From Hyphomicrobiales bacterium (lineage in GTDB: Bacteria > Pseudomonadota > Alphaproteobacteria > Rhizobiales > Beijerinckiaceae): a stretch of 64,000 nt of DNA. Below, one piece after another: positions 30,903-40,274 of the stretch (its first letter is position 1; the number at the start of each line of letters is the position of its first letter). The notes under the pieces were generated by a model. It saw nothing but the letters and a program-made list of their open reading frames with translations. It did not search any database and had not been told where the DNA came from. The stretch spans positions 175,695 to 239,694 of the forward strand of contig JAIXTM010000014.1 of NCBI GenBank assembly GCA_027483945.1. The letters are read 5' to 3'. The position numbers and the translations under genes were made by a program.

Positions 30903-31724
30903 CTATTCCCAGAAGTCCGGCAACGCCCCCGCCAGATGCGGGCCGATGCGCACGGCCGCGACCTTCACCGCGAGGCCTGTCCGGTCGTCGGTCTCGACCG
31001 CGACACCGCAGAGCGTGCCCTCGCCGTCGGCCGCGGACCAGCGGGTGCCGGGCGTCTTCTCCACGAGGCGGCGCACCGGTTCGTCGCGCTCGAAGCCGAT
31101 CACGGACTCGTAGTCCCCGCACATGCCCGCATCGGTCATGAAGGCGGTGCCCGCCGGCAGGAGCCGGGCGTCGGCGGTGGGAACATGGGTATGCGTGCCG
31201 ACGACGAGGCTGACGCGGCCGTCGAGATAATAGCCCACCGCCTGCTTCTCGCTGGAGGCCTCGCCGTGGATGTCGACGACGATGGCGTCGCAGACCTGGG
31301 CCAGCGGCGCCTGGCCGATCTCGCGTTCGATGGCGGCGAAGGGGTCGTCCATCGGGTCCATGAACAGCCGCGTCAGCGCGTTGACGACGAGGACCCGCCG
31401 CCCGTCGGCGAGGTCGATCAGCGTCGCGCCGCGGCCCGGCGCGGTCGGCGGGTAATTGGCGGGCCGCACGAGGCGTTTCTGCCGCGCGATGAAGACCATC
31501 GCCTCGCGCTGGTCCCAGGAATGGTTGCCGAGCGTCACGGCATCGACGCCGAGCCCGACGAGTTCGTCGCAGATCGCCTCGGTAATGCCGAAACCCCCGG
31601 CGGCGTTCTCGCCGTTGGCGACGACGCAGTCGAGCGCCCAGCGGCGGCGCAGGTCCGGCAGGTGCTCGGCCAGGACGGCGCGGCCGGAGCGGCCCAGGAT
31701 GTCGCCGAGGAACAGGAGCCGCAT
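30903..31724 (-). CDS. YmdB-type metallophosphoesterase (TIGR00282 family)
   Basis: A 273-residue dinuclear-metal phosphodiesterase. The metal ligands are visible in [44 protein letters not shown] and [12 protein letters not shown]. The family includes Bacillus YmdB, a 2',3'-cyclic-nucleotide phosphodiesterase affecting biofilm and RNA turnover; the role here is unknown. It follows 5-formyl-THF cyclo-ligase by 5 bases and precedes yebC after a repeat-filled gap. This grouping is frequent in Rhizobiales. Confidence 0.92.
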   Translation of the reverse strand: MRLLFLGDILGRSGRAVLAEHLPDLRRRWALDCVVANGENAAGGFGITEAICDELVGLGVDAVTLGNHSWDQREAMVFIARQKRLVRPANYPPTAPGRGATLIDLADGRRVLVVNALTRLFMDPMDDPFAAIEREIGQAPLAQVCDAIVVDIHGEASSEKQAVGYYLDGRVSLVVGTHTHVPTADARLLPAGTAFMTDAGMCGDYESVIGFERDEPVRRLVEKTPGTRWSAADGEGTLCGVAVETDDRTGLAVKVAAVRIGPHLAGALPDFWE

Positions 31725-31729
31725 CGGAT

Positions 31730-32326
31730 TCAAGCGACCGGCGCGGCGCGGATGACCTCGCGCTCGGTGACGATGATGTCCAGCCGCCGGTCGTGCGGCG
31801 CGGTCGGCACGGCGCCGTCCGCCTCCTGCGCCGCATAGGCGACGCCGATCGTCAGGAGGCGCCCGGTCCCCAGGAGCCGGGCGATGACGCGGTCGTAATG
31901 GCCCTTGCCCCAGCCGATCCGCGCGCAGCTCCGGTCGAAGGCGAGCATCGGCACGATGAGGATCGCCGGCTCCACGAGCGGCTGCTCCGCCGCGGGGCCC
32001 AGCATGCCAAGGCCCACCGGCATGACCGGCTGCCACGGCTTCCAGGCGCGGAAGATCACCTCCCCCTTCTCGTCGAAGGATGGCAGGGCGCAGGCCATGC
32101 CGCGCCCGTCCGCCGCCTCCAGGATGGCCCGGGGATCGACCTCGCTCTTCCACGGCCAGTAGGCGCCGAGCGGGCCGGGCCCCCCGAACTCTTCCAGCTC
32201 CGCCACGCGCTCGGCGATGGCGGCGTCCCATTCGAGGCGGTCGTCGATCTCCAGCCCGTCCCGCAGCGCGGCCATGCGCTCGCGCAGGGCGGCCTTGGCG
32301 GCGTCGATCTCGAGCGATTGCGGCAT
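31730..32326 (-). CDS. 5-formyltetrahydrofolate cyclo-ligase
   Basis: Converts 5-formyl-THF to 5,10-methenyl-THF with ATP (YgfA/FAU1 type). The 198-residue protein has the basic N-terminal KAALRERMAALRDG helix, the PWKSEVDP segment, and the ATP/substrate motif CARIGWGKGHYDRVI (usually GxGGGYYDR; here Lys and His vary). ATG 32326 is preferred; the longer frame enters the 6S RNA gene region. Its linkage to 6S RNA upstream is the widespread ssrS-ygfA arrangement. Confidence 0.92.
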   Translation of the reverse strand: MPQSLEIDAAKAALRERMAALRDGLEIDDRLEWDAAIAERVAELEEFGGPGPLGAYWPWKSEVDPRAILEAADGRGMACALPSFDEKGEVIFRAWKPWQPVMPVGLGMLGPAAEQPLVEPAILIVPMLAFDRSCARIGWGKGHYDRVIARLLGTGRLLTIGVAYAAQEADGAVPTAPHDRRLDIIVTEREVIRAAPVA

Positions 32327-32414
32327 GGGGGGCGTTCGGTCTGGGCGTTCGGATGCGGGCGATACCGGACCCAAGCCCATCGCGGCGCCGATGGCAAGCC
32401 GGTCGCGCCGGACG

Positions 32415-32580
32415 GGGAAGTGCGGAGCCACGATGGCCGTTGGATGATCGATCCCGGGAACCTACAGAGTAGGTGGGCGCCGTATGTCCAGGTCCACGGA
32501 CCCGGCCAGGGACAGCTCCCTAGGAGATCGATAAGGCCCCGGGGATATGTGTCTCCTGACGAGCCCCGCAGCACCGCCCG
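32415..32580 (-). ncRNA. ssrS: 6S RNA
   Basis: A structured region between zapA and 5-formyl-THF cyclo-ligase, the usual ssrS location. On the minus strand the ends pair: GTGC (32574-32571) and then GGGGC with GCTCC-GCAC down to 32420. An inner stem forms from ATCGATCTC with GGGATCGAT, and a terminal hairpin from GGTCC with GGACC, leaving a long interrupted rod with a central bubble. The length of about 160 bases fits. 6S RNA mimics an open promoter and binds housekeeping RNA polymerase. A TATGTT -10 box lies about 7 bases upstream. Exact ends are estimated. Confidence 0.78.
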
Positions 32581-32584
32581 ACGA

Positions 32585-32590
32585 ACATAG
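32585..32590 (-). promoter_or_regulatory. -10 box of the 6S RNA gene
   Basis: TATGTT on the minus strand, placed about 7 bases before the modelled 6S RNA 5' end. I cannot identify a good -35 box. Confidence 0.4.
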
Positions 32591-32625
32591 TGCGCGCCGG
32601 GCTCCGGCGGAAGGGGCCTTTCGCC

Positions 32626-33000
32626 TCAGCCCGCCGCCTGGGCCGGCTGGCCGAGCGTGCGGGCGATGCGCTCGATCCGCTCCGCGGCCTTGACGATGCT
32701 CTCGGCCATGCGGCCTTCGGCGGCGACGATCCGCTCGTCGCCGGAGCCGAGCGCCCGCTGCAATTCCTTGGCGTCCGCCTGGATGGCGGCGAGCTTGCGC
32801 CGCGTCTCGCTGAGCTCGTCGGCGATGGCAAGCGCCGCCATGACGTGGAGCCGCATGTCGCCGATCTCGCCGAAGGCGGCGCGGAACTCGCCGATCTTGC
32901 CGTCGAGGTCCGCGGCGAGCGCCTCCAGATGCGCCTCCTCGCCGTCCCCGCAGGCCATGCGGTAGACCTTGCCGGCGATCGTCACCGTGACCTGCGCCAT
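32626..33000 (-). CDS. zapA: Cell division protein ZapA
   Basis: A small FtsZ-binding protein that cross-links FtsZ filaments at the division site. The 124-residue protein begins MAQVTVTIAGKVYRMACGDGEE, the ZapA opening. EEAHLEALAADLDGKI follows, and then a long coiled coil (ALAIADELSETRRKLAAIQ to the end). ATG 33000 has AGGAG eight bases upstream; ATG 33009 is less likely. It follows a DUF4164 coiled-coil gene and precedes 6S RNA. Confidence 0.92.
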   Translation of the reverse strand: MAQVTVTIAGKVYRMACGDGEEAHLEALAADLDGKIGEFRAAFGEIGDMRLHVMAALAIADELSETRRKLAAIQADAKELQRALGSGDERIVAAEGRMAESIVKAAERIERIARTLGQPAQAAG

Positions 33001-33062
33001 GGGAAGCACTCCTGATTCTCAACCACGCCCCGCGGCGGTTAGGCCCCGGCCGCGCCGCGCCG

Positions 33063-33386
33063 TCAATCCCGCGGAGACGCCTCGGCGGCGGCGATGGCCG
33101 CGCGGATCTCGCCCATCGCCCGCTCCACCCGCCGGTCCACGTCGGCCGCGGCGAGTTCCAGCCGCTCCAGCCGCGACAGGGCGCCGTCCAGATCCGCCGC
33201 GAGCCGCGCCCGGTCGTCCTGCATGATGGAAAGCTCGGTCTCCAGGTCGCCGCGCCGCGCCTCCACGTCGAGGCGCCGGGCAAGGGCAGCCTCCAGGGCG
33301 GCGAGGGCCAGATCGAGCCGTCCGACGGCATCGGCGAGGGGCCGGGACCCGGGGGAAGGAGCGCCTGCTGGTGCTGAGTCGGCCAT
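33063..33386 (-). CDS. DUF4164 family coiled-coil protein
   Basis: A 107-residue, mostly helical protein with heptad-like spacing from residue 20 to the end (LDLALAALEAALARRLDVEA, LETELSIMQDDRARLAADLD, LERLELAAADVDRRVERAM). It matches the DUF4164 proteins encoded just before zapA in Rhizobiales. No catalytic motif. Its position suggests a structural role in division alongside ZapA, which is inference. The stop is 62 bases before the zapA start. Confidence 0.88.
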   Translation of the reverse strand: MADSAPAGAPSPGSRPLADAVGRLDLALAALEAALARRLDVEARRGDLETELSIMQDDRARLAADLDGALSRLERLELAAADVDRRVERAMGEIRAAIAAAEASPRD

Positions 33387-33560
33387 GTCGTGCCGCTCCG
33401 ATGGGCAATCGCCGAACCTTGACGCCCGCGCGCCAAGCCCGTCAACGGCTTAAGCCCCGCCGTTCACAAAAAGATTGCGCCCCTCGCCGTAAACGCGAAA
33501 CGGCCGCGGTGCCGGACCCCGGCGGCGGCCGCCGCTTGGACGAAAAAGGCCGCGACGCGG

Positions 33561-33593
33561 AAAAAAGGCCGCGGCGCTTGCGCGGCCGCGGCC
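33561..33593 (-). terminator. Terminator of the solute-binding protein gene
   Basis: On the minus strand, GGCCGCGG (from 33593) and CCGCGGCC (ending 33567) close a stem-loop followed by six T. A second, weaker T run follows at 33543-33547. It lies 25 bases after the gene end. Confidence 0.8.
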
Positions 33594-33617
33594 CGGGAGG
33601 ATGCAGGAGAAAATCGA

Positions 33618-34637
33618 TCAGCGAGGAAGTGCGCCGATCTCCCTGTCCCAGCGTTCGAGCAGGCGTTTCCGCTCGGCGCCGGACCCGTATTTGGCGAAGT
33701 CGTAATTGATGAGCTTCGCCTGCGTGACGTCGGGAATGCGCGGATCGACCTTCATGTCGCGCACCGCCGGGAAGTGGAACTGGTTGACCTGCGCACCGAT
33801 CGCCATGGCCTCGGGCGTCAGGTACCAGTCGTAGAAGGCCTTGGCCTGCTCCAGGTTGCGCGCGCCCTTGATGATCGACATCGCGGCCACCTCGAAGCCC
33901 GTGCCTTCCGAAGGATAGACGCCGGCCACGGGGAAACCGGCCGTCTCCTCGGTCTTGATGTCCATCATGAACGAAAGGGAGACGCCGGTTTCGCCGCGCG
34001 CCACCGCCTTGATCGGCGCGACGCCGGAGCGGGTATAGGCATTGATGTTCGGGTGCAGGTCCTTGAGATAGGCGAAAGCCTTCTCCTCGCCGTAGATCTG
34101 CACGAGCGTGGCGATGATGATGTAGGCGGTGCCCGACGAATTCGGGTTTGCCATCTGGATCTCGCCCTTGTAGGCGGGCTTGATCAGGTCGGCCCAGCTT
34201 TTCGGCGGTTCCAGCTTCTTCTTGGCCAGCAATTCCTTGTTGTAGCCGAAGCCGATCACGCCGGTGGACACGCCGACCGAGTGCTTCCTCGACGTGGCCC
34301 AGATGTTCTGCGCCCATTCGTAGAGGCCGTTGAGGCCCTTGGGCGTATAGGGCTCGAGCAGGCCCGCCTCGGCCGCGCTGAGATGGGCGTCGCTGACGCC
34401 GCCAAACCACACGTCGATCTTCGGGTTGTCCTTTTCGGCCCGGACCTGCGCCAGGATCTCGCCCGCCGATTTCTGCGTCACCGCCACCTTGGTGCCGGTC
34501 TTCTTCTCGAAGGCGAGGCCGAGCGCCTGACACCATTCGATCTGCGGGGCGCAGATCAGGTTGAGCTGCCCCTGGGCTGCGGCGGGGCCGGTGGCCAGGG
34601 CGAAGGCAAGCCCGCCCGCAGCGAGAATCATCCTCAT
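33618..34637 (-). CDS. ABC-type periplasmic binding protein (FbpA/AfuA-like), orphan
   Basis: A 339-residue exported protein. The signal peptide is residues 1-21 (MRMILAAGGLAFALATGPAA then AQ). The mature domain is of the Fe(III)/polyamine/phosphonate binding class: NLICAPQIEWCQALGLAFEKKTG, KIDVWFGGVSDAHLSAAEAG, NPNSSGTAYIIIATLVQIYG. GGAGGAG precedes ATG 34637. No permease or ATPase adjoins, so it is an orphan in this window. A 16-base AT-rich palindrome lies 90 bases upstream. The ligand is unknown. Confidence 0.9.
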   Translation of the reverse strand: MRMILAAGGLAFALATGPAAAQGQLNLICAPQIEWCQALGLAFEKKTGTKVAVTQKSAGEILAQVRAEKDNPKIDVWFGGVSDAHLSAAEAGLLEPYTPKGLNGLYEWAQNIWATSRKHSVGVSTGVIGFGYNKELLAKKKLEPPKSWADLIKPAYKGEIQMANPNSSGTAYIIIATLVQIYGEEKAFAYLKDLHPNINAYTRSGVAPIKAVARGETGVSLSFMMDIKTEETAGFPVAGVYPSEGTGFEVAAMSIIKGARNLEQAKAFYDWYLTPEAMAIGAQVNQFHFPAVRDMKVDPRIPDVTQAKLINYDFAKYGSGAERKRLLERWDREIGALPR

Positions 34638-34726
34638 CACGTCTCCTCCATGTTCGGGCATTCGCCCTTGGCGCCGGACCGACCCGCGCATCCGGACGAT
34701 ACGCCACGGCCTCGTTTTGTAAACAG

Positions 34727-34742
34727 ATTTCTATATAGAAAT
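34727..34742. promoter_or_regulatory. AT-rich perfect palindrome upstream of the orphan binding protein
   Basis: ATTTCTATATAGAAAT, 16 bases, fully symmetric, in GC-rich surroundings. It lies in the 121-base gap between the EamA gene and the binding-protein gene, which it probably controls as an operator. The regulator is not identified. Confidence 0.5.
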
Positions 34743-34758
34743 TTCTTGCCTTTATACC

Positions 34759-35619
34759 TCAGGCGAGGCGGATGGCGGCGATCCCGCCCACGATGAGACT
34801 GGCCGCGACGGCCCGGGGCAGCCCGATCCGCTCCCGGAACAGGATGGCGGCCAGAGCGAGCGCGAACAGGACCGAGGTTTCCCGCAGGGCGGAGACGACG
34901 CCGATCGGCGCCACCGTCATGGCCCAGAGCACGGGCGCGTAGGCCGCGCCGGACAGGACGCCGACGGCCAGGCCGCGGGGCAGATGCCGCCGGACATGGG
35001 CCAGCGGAGCGTCCCGCAGCGCCGGCCAGACGAAGGGCACGAGCATGAGCGCCGTGGCGATCGACATCCAGGCGAGGTAGCCGACCGGCGAGCCCGACAG
35101 GCGCGCGCCCTGGCCGTCGGCGAGCGTGTAGGCGCTGATGACACAGGCCATGCCGCCGACCAGCGCCAGCGTCCGGCCGTCGAGCCCCTTGCGGCGCAGC
35201 GTCGTCCAGGCGAGCCCGGCAATGCCGGCCGCGATGCACAGCACCCCGCCCAGCGCCGCGAGGGAGGGCCGGTCGCCGAACAGGGCGACGGCCGCGAGCG
35301 TCGTCATGAGCGGCGCCCCGCCGCGCATCAGCGGATAGACCGCGCTGAGCTCTCCGGAGCGGTAGGCGCGGCCGATGATCTCGAAATAGGCGACGTGGAT
35401 GACGCCCGAGGCGAGGATGTAGGGCCAGCTCGCCGGCGCCGGCGCCGGCACGATCAGGAGCGCCGGCAGGATGACGATGGCGCTGCCGAAGGACAGGAAG
35501 ATCGCCGCCATGCGCGGCTCGGCCGAGCCCTTCAGCGCCGCGTTCCACCCGGCATGGAGGAACGCGGCGCCGAGCGTGACGAGGACCGCAAGCGGCGGGA
35601 CGGACTGGATGTCGGCCAT
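34759..35619 (-). CDS. EamA/DMT-family transporter
   Basis: A 286-residue membrane protein with ten predicted helices in two EamA repeats (first repeat about 5-135, second about 150-286). VLVTLGAAFLHAGWNAALKG opens it, and SAVYPLMRGGAPLMTTLAAV and GVVSALRETSVLFALALAA are the equivalent segments of the two halves. Such proteins export or import small metabolites. The gene is divergent from a SorC regulator across an AT-rich region that contains an inverted repeat, so the regulator probably controls it. Confidence 0.9.
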   Translation of the reverse strand: MADIQSVPPLAVLVTLGAAFLHAGWNAALKGSAEPRMAAIFLSFGSAIVILPALLIVPAPAPASWPYILASGVIHVAYFEIIGRAYRSGELSAVYPLMRGGAPLMTTLAAVALFGDRPSLAALGGVLCIAAGIAGLAWTTLRRKGLDGRTLALVGGMACVISAYTLADGQGARLSGSPVGYLAWMSIATALMLVPFVWPALRDAPLAHVRRHLPRGLAVGVLSGAAYAPVLWAMTVAPIGVVSALRETSVLFALALAAILFRERIGLPRAVAASLIVGGIAAIRLA

Positions 35620-35743
35620 GGGTGGCGCCTTCGCGAAAGAGGGACGCCCGGGACCGCGGCGCCCGAGCGGGTCCGCGCAAAGCCGGGCGGAGAACCGGCC
35701 GGCGGACCGGGGACAGGCCTAGCCGCTTCGTCCCTTATTTGTA

Positions 35744-35769
35744 AATAATTTGCATAATCACAAATTATT
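35744..35769. promoter_or_regulatory. Candidate SorC-family operator
   Basis: AATAATTTG at 35744-35752 and CAAATTATT at 35761-35769, a perfect 9-base inverted repeat with an 8-base spacer, in the divergent gap between the EamA gene and the SorC gene. The AT-rich repeat stands out from the GC-rich background. Likely autoregulatory and controlling the transporter. Confidence 0.6.
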
Positions 35770-35804
35770 GCATTTAACGTCGGCCGTGATCGGAGGGCTT
35801 TGCC

Positions 35805-36842
35805 ATGCCGCATCCTCTCGGCTACTCATCGTCGCCGCCTGCCGCTTCGGCCGGCTCCGCACCCGTGGCGGAAAGCCAGAGCAGACGACCCGCGATGCCG
35901 CGCCCCCGCCGCGACGACGAGATGATCCTCCGCATCGCCCGGATGCGCTACGAGGACCGCCTGCCCCAGATGGAGATCGCCCGTCAGCTCGGCCTGTCGG
36001 AGGCGACGGTCAGCCGCTGCCTGAAGGCGGCGATGGACCTGGGCTTCGTCGAGATCCGCGTCACGTCCCGCGGCCTGCGCGACACCGCTCTGGAAGAGCA
36101 GCTCGCCCGGCGCTTCGGCCTGGCGCGGGCCATCGTCGTGCGCACCGGCGACACCGAGGCGGAGACCCGCGCCGTGCTCGGCGAGGCGGTCGCGCGGATC
36201 GTCGAGGACATGCTGGAGCCGGGCACGATCGTGGGCGTCTCCGACGGCGACACCGTCGCCGAGGTCGCCTACGCCATCCGCCGCGGCCGCTCCACCGGCA
36301 TCGACATCGTGACCCTGGTCGGCGGCGTCGGCCGGGCCGAGGAGCGCAGCCATTCCAGCCAGGTGGCGCGGGCCATGGGCTCGGGCACGGGCGGGCGCGT
36401 CTGGCTGCTGCCGGTCCCGGCCGTGGTCGATACGCCCGACATGGCGCAGACGCTGCGCAACCTGTCCTCGGTGCGCGACATTTTCGGGATGATGGAGCGG
36501 TTGTCCCTCGCCGTGTTCGGGATCGGCGACGTGTCCTCCCACGCCACCCTGTTCCGCCACGGCGTCGTGAGCCTCGACCATCTGCGCGACATCAATGCGG
36601 GGGGCGCGGCGGGCACGGTCTGCGCCCGGTTCTTCGACGAGGCGGGCAGGCCGGTCCTGACGGGGCTGGATGCCCGCACCATGTCGATCCCGCAGGAGGC
36701 CCTGCTGCGCGCCCCGACGCGCCTCGCCGTCGCAATTGGCGCCCACAAGGACCGCGCGATCCAGGCCGCGCTCAAGGGCGGCATCGTCAACGCGCTGGGC
36801 ACCGACACCGCCACCGCCCGCATCCTGCTGCAGGCGCGCTGA
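35805..36842 (+). CDS. SorC-family sugar-binding transcriptional regulator
   Basis: A 345-residue regulator. The N-terminal helix-turn-helix (RLPQMEIARQLGLSEATVSRCLKAAMDLGFV) is near residues 50-82. The rest is the SorC/DeoR sugar-phosphate-binding domain (GTIVGVSDGDTVAEVAYAI, TLVGGVGRAEE). GGAGGG seven bases before ATG 35805 supports that start, although ATG 35895 is also in frame nearer the core domain. The DNA-binding partner is probably the inverted repeat at 35744. It is divergent from the EamA gene and precedes tkt. Confidence 0.92.
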   Translation: MPHPLGYSSSPPAASAGSAPVAESQSRRPAMPRPRRDDEMILRIARMRYEDRLPQMEIARQLGLSEATVSRCLKAAMDLGFVEIRVTSRGLRDTALEEQLARRFGLARAIVVRTGDTEAETRAVLGEAVARIVEDMLEPGTIVGVSDGDTVAEVAYAIRRGRSTGIDIVTLVGGVGRAEERSHSSQVARAMGSGTGGRVWLLPVPAVVDTPDMAQTLRNLSSVRDIFGMMERLSLAVFGIGDVSSHATLFRHGVVSLDHLRDINAGGAAGTVCARFFDEAGRPVLTGLDARTMSIPQEALLRAPTRLAVAIGAHKDRAIQAALKGGIVNALGTDTATARILLQAR

Positions 36843-37006
36843 GGGCAAATCGGCGCCGGCGGTGGACGCCGCGCGATTCTTGGCTTTCGCCACCCCTTGC
36901 GATGCGCTAGGAGACCGCCGTCGTCGCAATGAAGAAGTAGCACAAGCTGCGGGCTTCTCCGGTGGAAGACGGGAAGCAGAGCGCAACGGCAAACCGTGGC
37001 CGGGAA

Positions 37007-37035
37007 TTGACTTGGCGTGAGGGCCTTCCTATCAA
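37007..37035 (+). promoter_or_regulatory. Sigma-70 promoter of the tkt-gap-pgk-fba operon
   Basis: TTGACT at 37007-37012 and TATCAA at 37030-37035 with a 17-base spacer, 62 bases before the tkt start. The remaining upstream gap 36843-37006 shows nothing else I can name. Confidence 0.7.
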
Positions 37036-37097
37036 GCGCCCGCCCGCATCCCGGCCGTGAGACCACCCGTTCTCTCACCAACGCTGGAATCCGCCGC

Positions 37098-39128
37098 ATG
37101 AACGCTCTGACCGCCGGGACCGCCAAGGCCACCGTCGCTTCCTCCGCCAAGGTCTCCCACGACCAGCTGGCCAATGCCATCCGCTTCCTGTCGGCCGACG
37201 CCGTCGAGCGCGCCAAGTCCGGCCATCCCGGCCTGCCCATGGGCGCCGCCGACGTGGCGACGGTCCTGTTCACGAAGTTCCTGAAATTCGACCCGAAGAA
37301 TCCCCACTGGCCGGACCGCGACCGCTTCGTCCTGTCCGCGGGCCACGGCTCGATGCTGATCTACAGCCTGCTCTACCTGACGGGCTATGAGAGCGTGCCG
37401 CTGGAGCAGCTGAAGCGCTTCCGCCAGCTGAAGTCCGCGACGCCGGGCCATCCGGAGAATTTCGAGACGCTGGGCGTCGAGACGACGACCGGCCCGCTCG
37501 GCCAGGGCATCGCCACCGCGGTCGGCATGGCGCTCGCCGAGCGCATGCTCAACGCCGAGTTCGGCGACGACCTCGTCGATCACCGCACCTATGTCCTCGC
37601 CTCCGACGGCGACCTCATGGAGGGCGTGAGCCAGGAGGCGATCGCCCTCGCCGGCCACCTCAGGCTCTCGCGCCTCATCGTCCTGTTCGACGACAACGGC
37701 ATCTCCATCGACGGCCCCTTGAGCCTGTCGGACAGCGTCGACCAGGTGGCGCGCTTCAAGTCCGCCGGCTGGAACGCCCTGCGCGTCGACGGCCACGACC
37801 CGGCCGCCATCGCCCGGGCCCTGCGCAAGGCGCAGTCCTCCGACCGACCGACGCTGATCGCCTGCAAGACGCAGATCGGCTTCGGCGCCCCCAACAAGGC
37901 CGGCACGTCCAAGGCCCATGGCGAGCCCCTGGGCGAGGCCGAGCTCGCCGCCACCCGCAAGGCCCTCGGCTGGACCGCCGAGCCCTTCGAGGTTCCGGCC
38001 GACGTGCTCGATGCCTGGCGCAAGGCGCCGCGCAAGGGCCGCTCCGCCCAGCGCGCCTGGAAGAAGCGGCTCGCCGCTTTGTCGCCGGCCGCCCGCGCCG
38101 AATTCGAGCGCCGCATGAAGGGCAAGCGTCCGGCCGCGCTGAAGGAGGCCGTCGCCGCGCTCAAGACCAGGCTCGCCGCCGAGGCGCCGACGGTCGCGAC
38201 CCGCAAGGCCTCCGAGCTGGCGCTGGAGGCGCTGGTCCCCGCCGTGCCGGAACTGGTCCTCGGCTCCGCCGACCTGACCCCGTCCAACAACACGAAGACC
38301 AAGGACCTCGCCGCGGTGAAGCCCGGCGCCTTCGCCGGCCGCTACATCCATTACGGCATCCGCGAGCACGGCATGGCGGCCGCGATGAACGGCCTTGCCC
38401 TCCATGGCGGCTACGTGCCCGCCGGCGGCACGTTCTTCGTCTTCTCCGATTATTGCCGCCCGGCCATGCGCCTCTCGGCCCTGATGGGAACCCCGGTCGT
38501 CTACGTGATGACCCACGATTCCATCGGCCTCGGCGAGGACGGCCCGACTCACCAGCCGGTGGAGCACCTGGCCTCCCTGCGCGCCATGCCGAACATGCGC
38601 GTCCTGCGCCCCTGCGACGCCGTGGAGACGGCGGAGGCCTGGGAGATCGCGCTGACCCGCACCGACGGCCCGACCGTCCTGGCCCTCACCCGCCAGAACC
38701 TGACCCCCGCCCGCAAGTCCGCCGGTTCCGGCAACCTCTCGGCGCAGGGCGCCTACGAGATCGCCCCCGCCGAGGGCAAGGCGAAGGCGACGCTCTTCGC
38801 CTCGGGCTCCGAGGTGGAGATCGCCATCGCGGCGCAGGCGCTGCTGAAGGAGAAGGGCATCGCGGCGCGCGTCGTGTCCGTGCCCTCGCTGGAACTGTTC
38901 CTCGCCCAGCCGGACAAGGTCCGCAAGCAGGTGATCGGCGAGGCGCCCGTGCGCGTCGCGATCGAGGCCGGGGTGCGCTTCGGCTGGGACGCGGTCATCG
39001 GCCGCAAGGGCATCTTCGTCGGCATGGAGGGCTTCGGCGCCTCCGCGCCCTACAAGGAGCTCTACAAGCATTTCGGCATCACGGCGGAAGCCGTGGCCGA
39101 CGCCGTATACGCCAAGCACAACCGCTAG
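37098..39128 (+). CDS. tkt: Transketolase
   Basis: A thiamine-diphosphate enzyme moving two-carbon units between sugar phosphates in the pentose-phosphate and Calvin cycles. The 676-residue protein has [20 protein letters not shown], the TPP site [15 protein letters not shown] with DDNGISIDG, the second active-site segment [19 protein letters not shown], and the [17 protein letters not shown] loop. Start ATG 37098 gives a normal N-terminus; the longer frame to 37017 overlaps the promoter. It opens the operon tkt-gap-(small protein)-pgk-fba. Confidence 0.97.
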   Translation: MNALTAGTAKATVASSAKVSHDQLANAIRFLSADAVERAKSGHPGLPMGAADVATVLFTKFLKFDPKNPHWPDRDRFVLSAGHGSMLIYSLLYLTGYESVPLEQLKRFRQLKSATPGHPENFETLGVETTTGPLGQGIATAVGMALAERMLNAEFGDDLVDHRTYVLASDGDLMEGVSQEAIALAGHLRLSRLIVLFDDNGISIDGPLSLSDSVDQVARFKSAGWNALRVDGHDPAAIARALRKAQSSDRPTLIACKTQIGFGAPNKAGTSKAHGEPLGEAELAATRKALGWTAEPFEVPADVLDAWRKAPRKGRSAQRAWKKRLAALSPAARAEFERRMKGKRPAALKEAVAALKTRLAAEAPTVATRKASELALEALVPAVPELVLGSADLTPSNNTKTKDLAAVKPGAFAGRYIHYGIREHGMAAAMNGLALHGGYVPAGGTFFVFSDYCRPAMRLSALMGTPVVYVMTHDSIGLGEDGPTHQPVEHLASLRAMPNMRVLRPCDAVETAEAWEIALTRTDGPTVLALTRQNLTPARKSAGSGNLSAQGAYEIAPAEGKAKATLFASGSEVEIAIAAQALLKEKGIAARVVSVPSLELFLAQPDKVRKQVIGEAPVRVAIEAGVRFGWDAVIGRKGIFVGMEGFGASAPYKELYKHFGITAEAVADAVYAKHNR

Positions 39129-39204
39129 GCGCCGTTTGGATCGGGAGCCGGGAACGGCCGGGGGCACCGGTGCGTTGCCGGCTCCGCAGAAGGAGCAGAA
39201 TGAG

Positions 39205-40212
39205 ATGACGGTTCGGGTCGCAATCAACGGGTTCGGTCGCATCGGGCGCAACGTGCTGCGCGGCATCGTGGAGAGCGGGCGCACCGACATCGAGGTCGTC
39301 GCGATCAACGATCTGGGCCCGGTGGAGACCAACGCCCACCTGCTGCGCTTCGACAGCGTGCACGGCAGGTTCCCCAAGGCCGTGTCGGTCGAGGGCGACT
39401 TCATCGTCGTGGACGGCCGGAAGATCCGCGTGACCGCGATCAAGGACCCGGCGACGCTCCCCCACAAGGAGCTGAACGTCGACATCGCGATGGAATGCAC
39501 CGGCATCTTCACGGCGCGCGACAAGGCCGCCGCGCACCTGACCGCCGGCGCCAAGCGCGTCATCGTCTCCGCCCCGGCGGACGGCGCCGACCTCACCGTC
39601 GTCTATGGCGTGAACCACCAGAAGCTCACCAGGGAGCACCTGGTCATCTCCAACGCCTCCTGCACGACGAACTGCCTCGCCCCGGTCGCCAAGGTCCTCC
39701 ACGAGGCGGTGGGCATCGAGCGCGGCTTCATGACCACGATCCATTCGTACACGGGCGACCAGCCGACGCTGGACACGATGCACAAGGATCTCTACCGGGC
39801 CCGCGCCGCGGCGCTCTCGATGATCCCGACCTCGACCGGCGCCGCCAAGGCGGTGGGCCTCGTACTGCCGGAGCTGAACGGCAAGCTCGACGGCACCTCG
39901 ATCCGCGTGCCGACCCCGAACGTCTCGGTCGTCGACTTCAAGTTCGTGGCCAAGCGCCCGACGACGAAGGACGAGGTGAACCAGGCCATCAAGGCCGCCG
40001 CGGAAGGCCCGCTGAAGGGCATCCTCGGCTTCACGCTGGAGCCCAACGTCTCCTCGGACTTCAACCACGACCCGCATTCCTCGGTCTTCCACATGGACCA
40101 GACCAAGGTGCTGGACGGCACGCTCGTGCGCGTCCTGTCCTGGTACGACAACGAGTGGGGCTTCTCGAACCGCATGGCGGACACCGCCGTCGCCTTCGCC
40201 AAGCTGATCTGA
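39205..40212 (+). CDS. gap: Glyceraldehyde-3-phosphate dehydrogenase
   Basis: Interconverts glyceraldehyde 3-phosphate and 1,3-bisphosphoglycerate with NAD. The 335-residue protein begins [19 protein letters not shown] and has catalytic Cys153 in [12 protein letters not shown] and the His in the later [10 protein letters not shown] segment. [12 protein letters not shown] is near the C-terminus. AAGGAG lies upstream of ATG 39205. It follows tkt by 76 bases in the same operon. Confidence 0.97.
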   Translation: MTVRVAINGFGRIGRNVLRGIVESGRTDIEVVAINDLGPVETNAHLLRFDSVHGRFPKAVSVEGDFIVVDGRKIRVTAIKDPATLPHKELNVDIAMECTGIFTARDKAAAHLTAGAKRVIVSAPADGADLTVVYGVNHQKLTREHLVISNASCTTNCLAPVAKVLHEAVGIERGFMTTIHSYTGDQPTLDTMHKDLYRARAAALSMIPTSTGAAKAVGLVLPELNGKLDGTSIRVPTPNVSVVDFKFVAKRPTTKDEVNQAIKAAAEGPLKGILGFTLEPNVSSDFNHDPHSSVFHMDQTKVLDGTLVRVLSWYDNEWGFSNRMADTAVAFAKLI

Positions 40213-40274
40213 CCCGACGCCATCCGGCGCCGCGCTCCCGATCGGGCGCGGCGCCCGACCCTCCGGAGAGCGCG

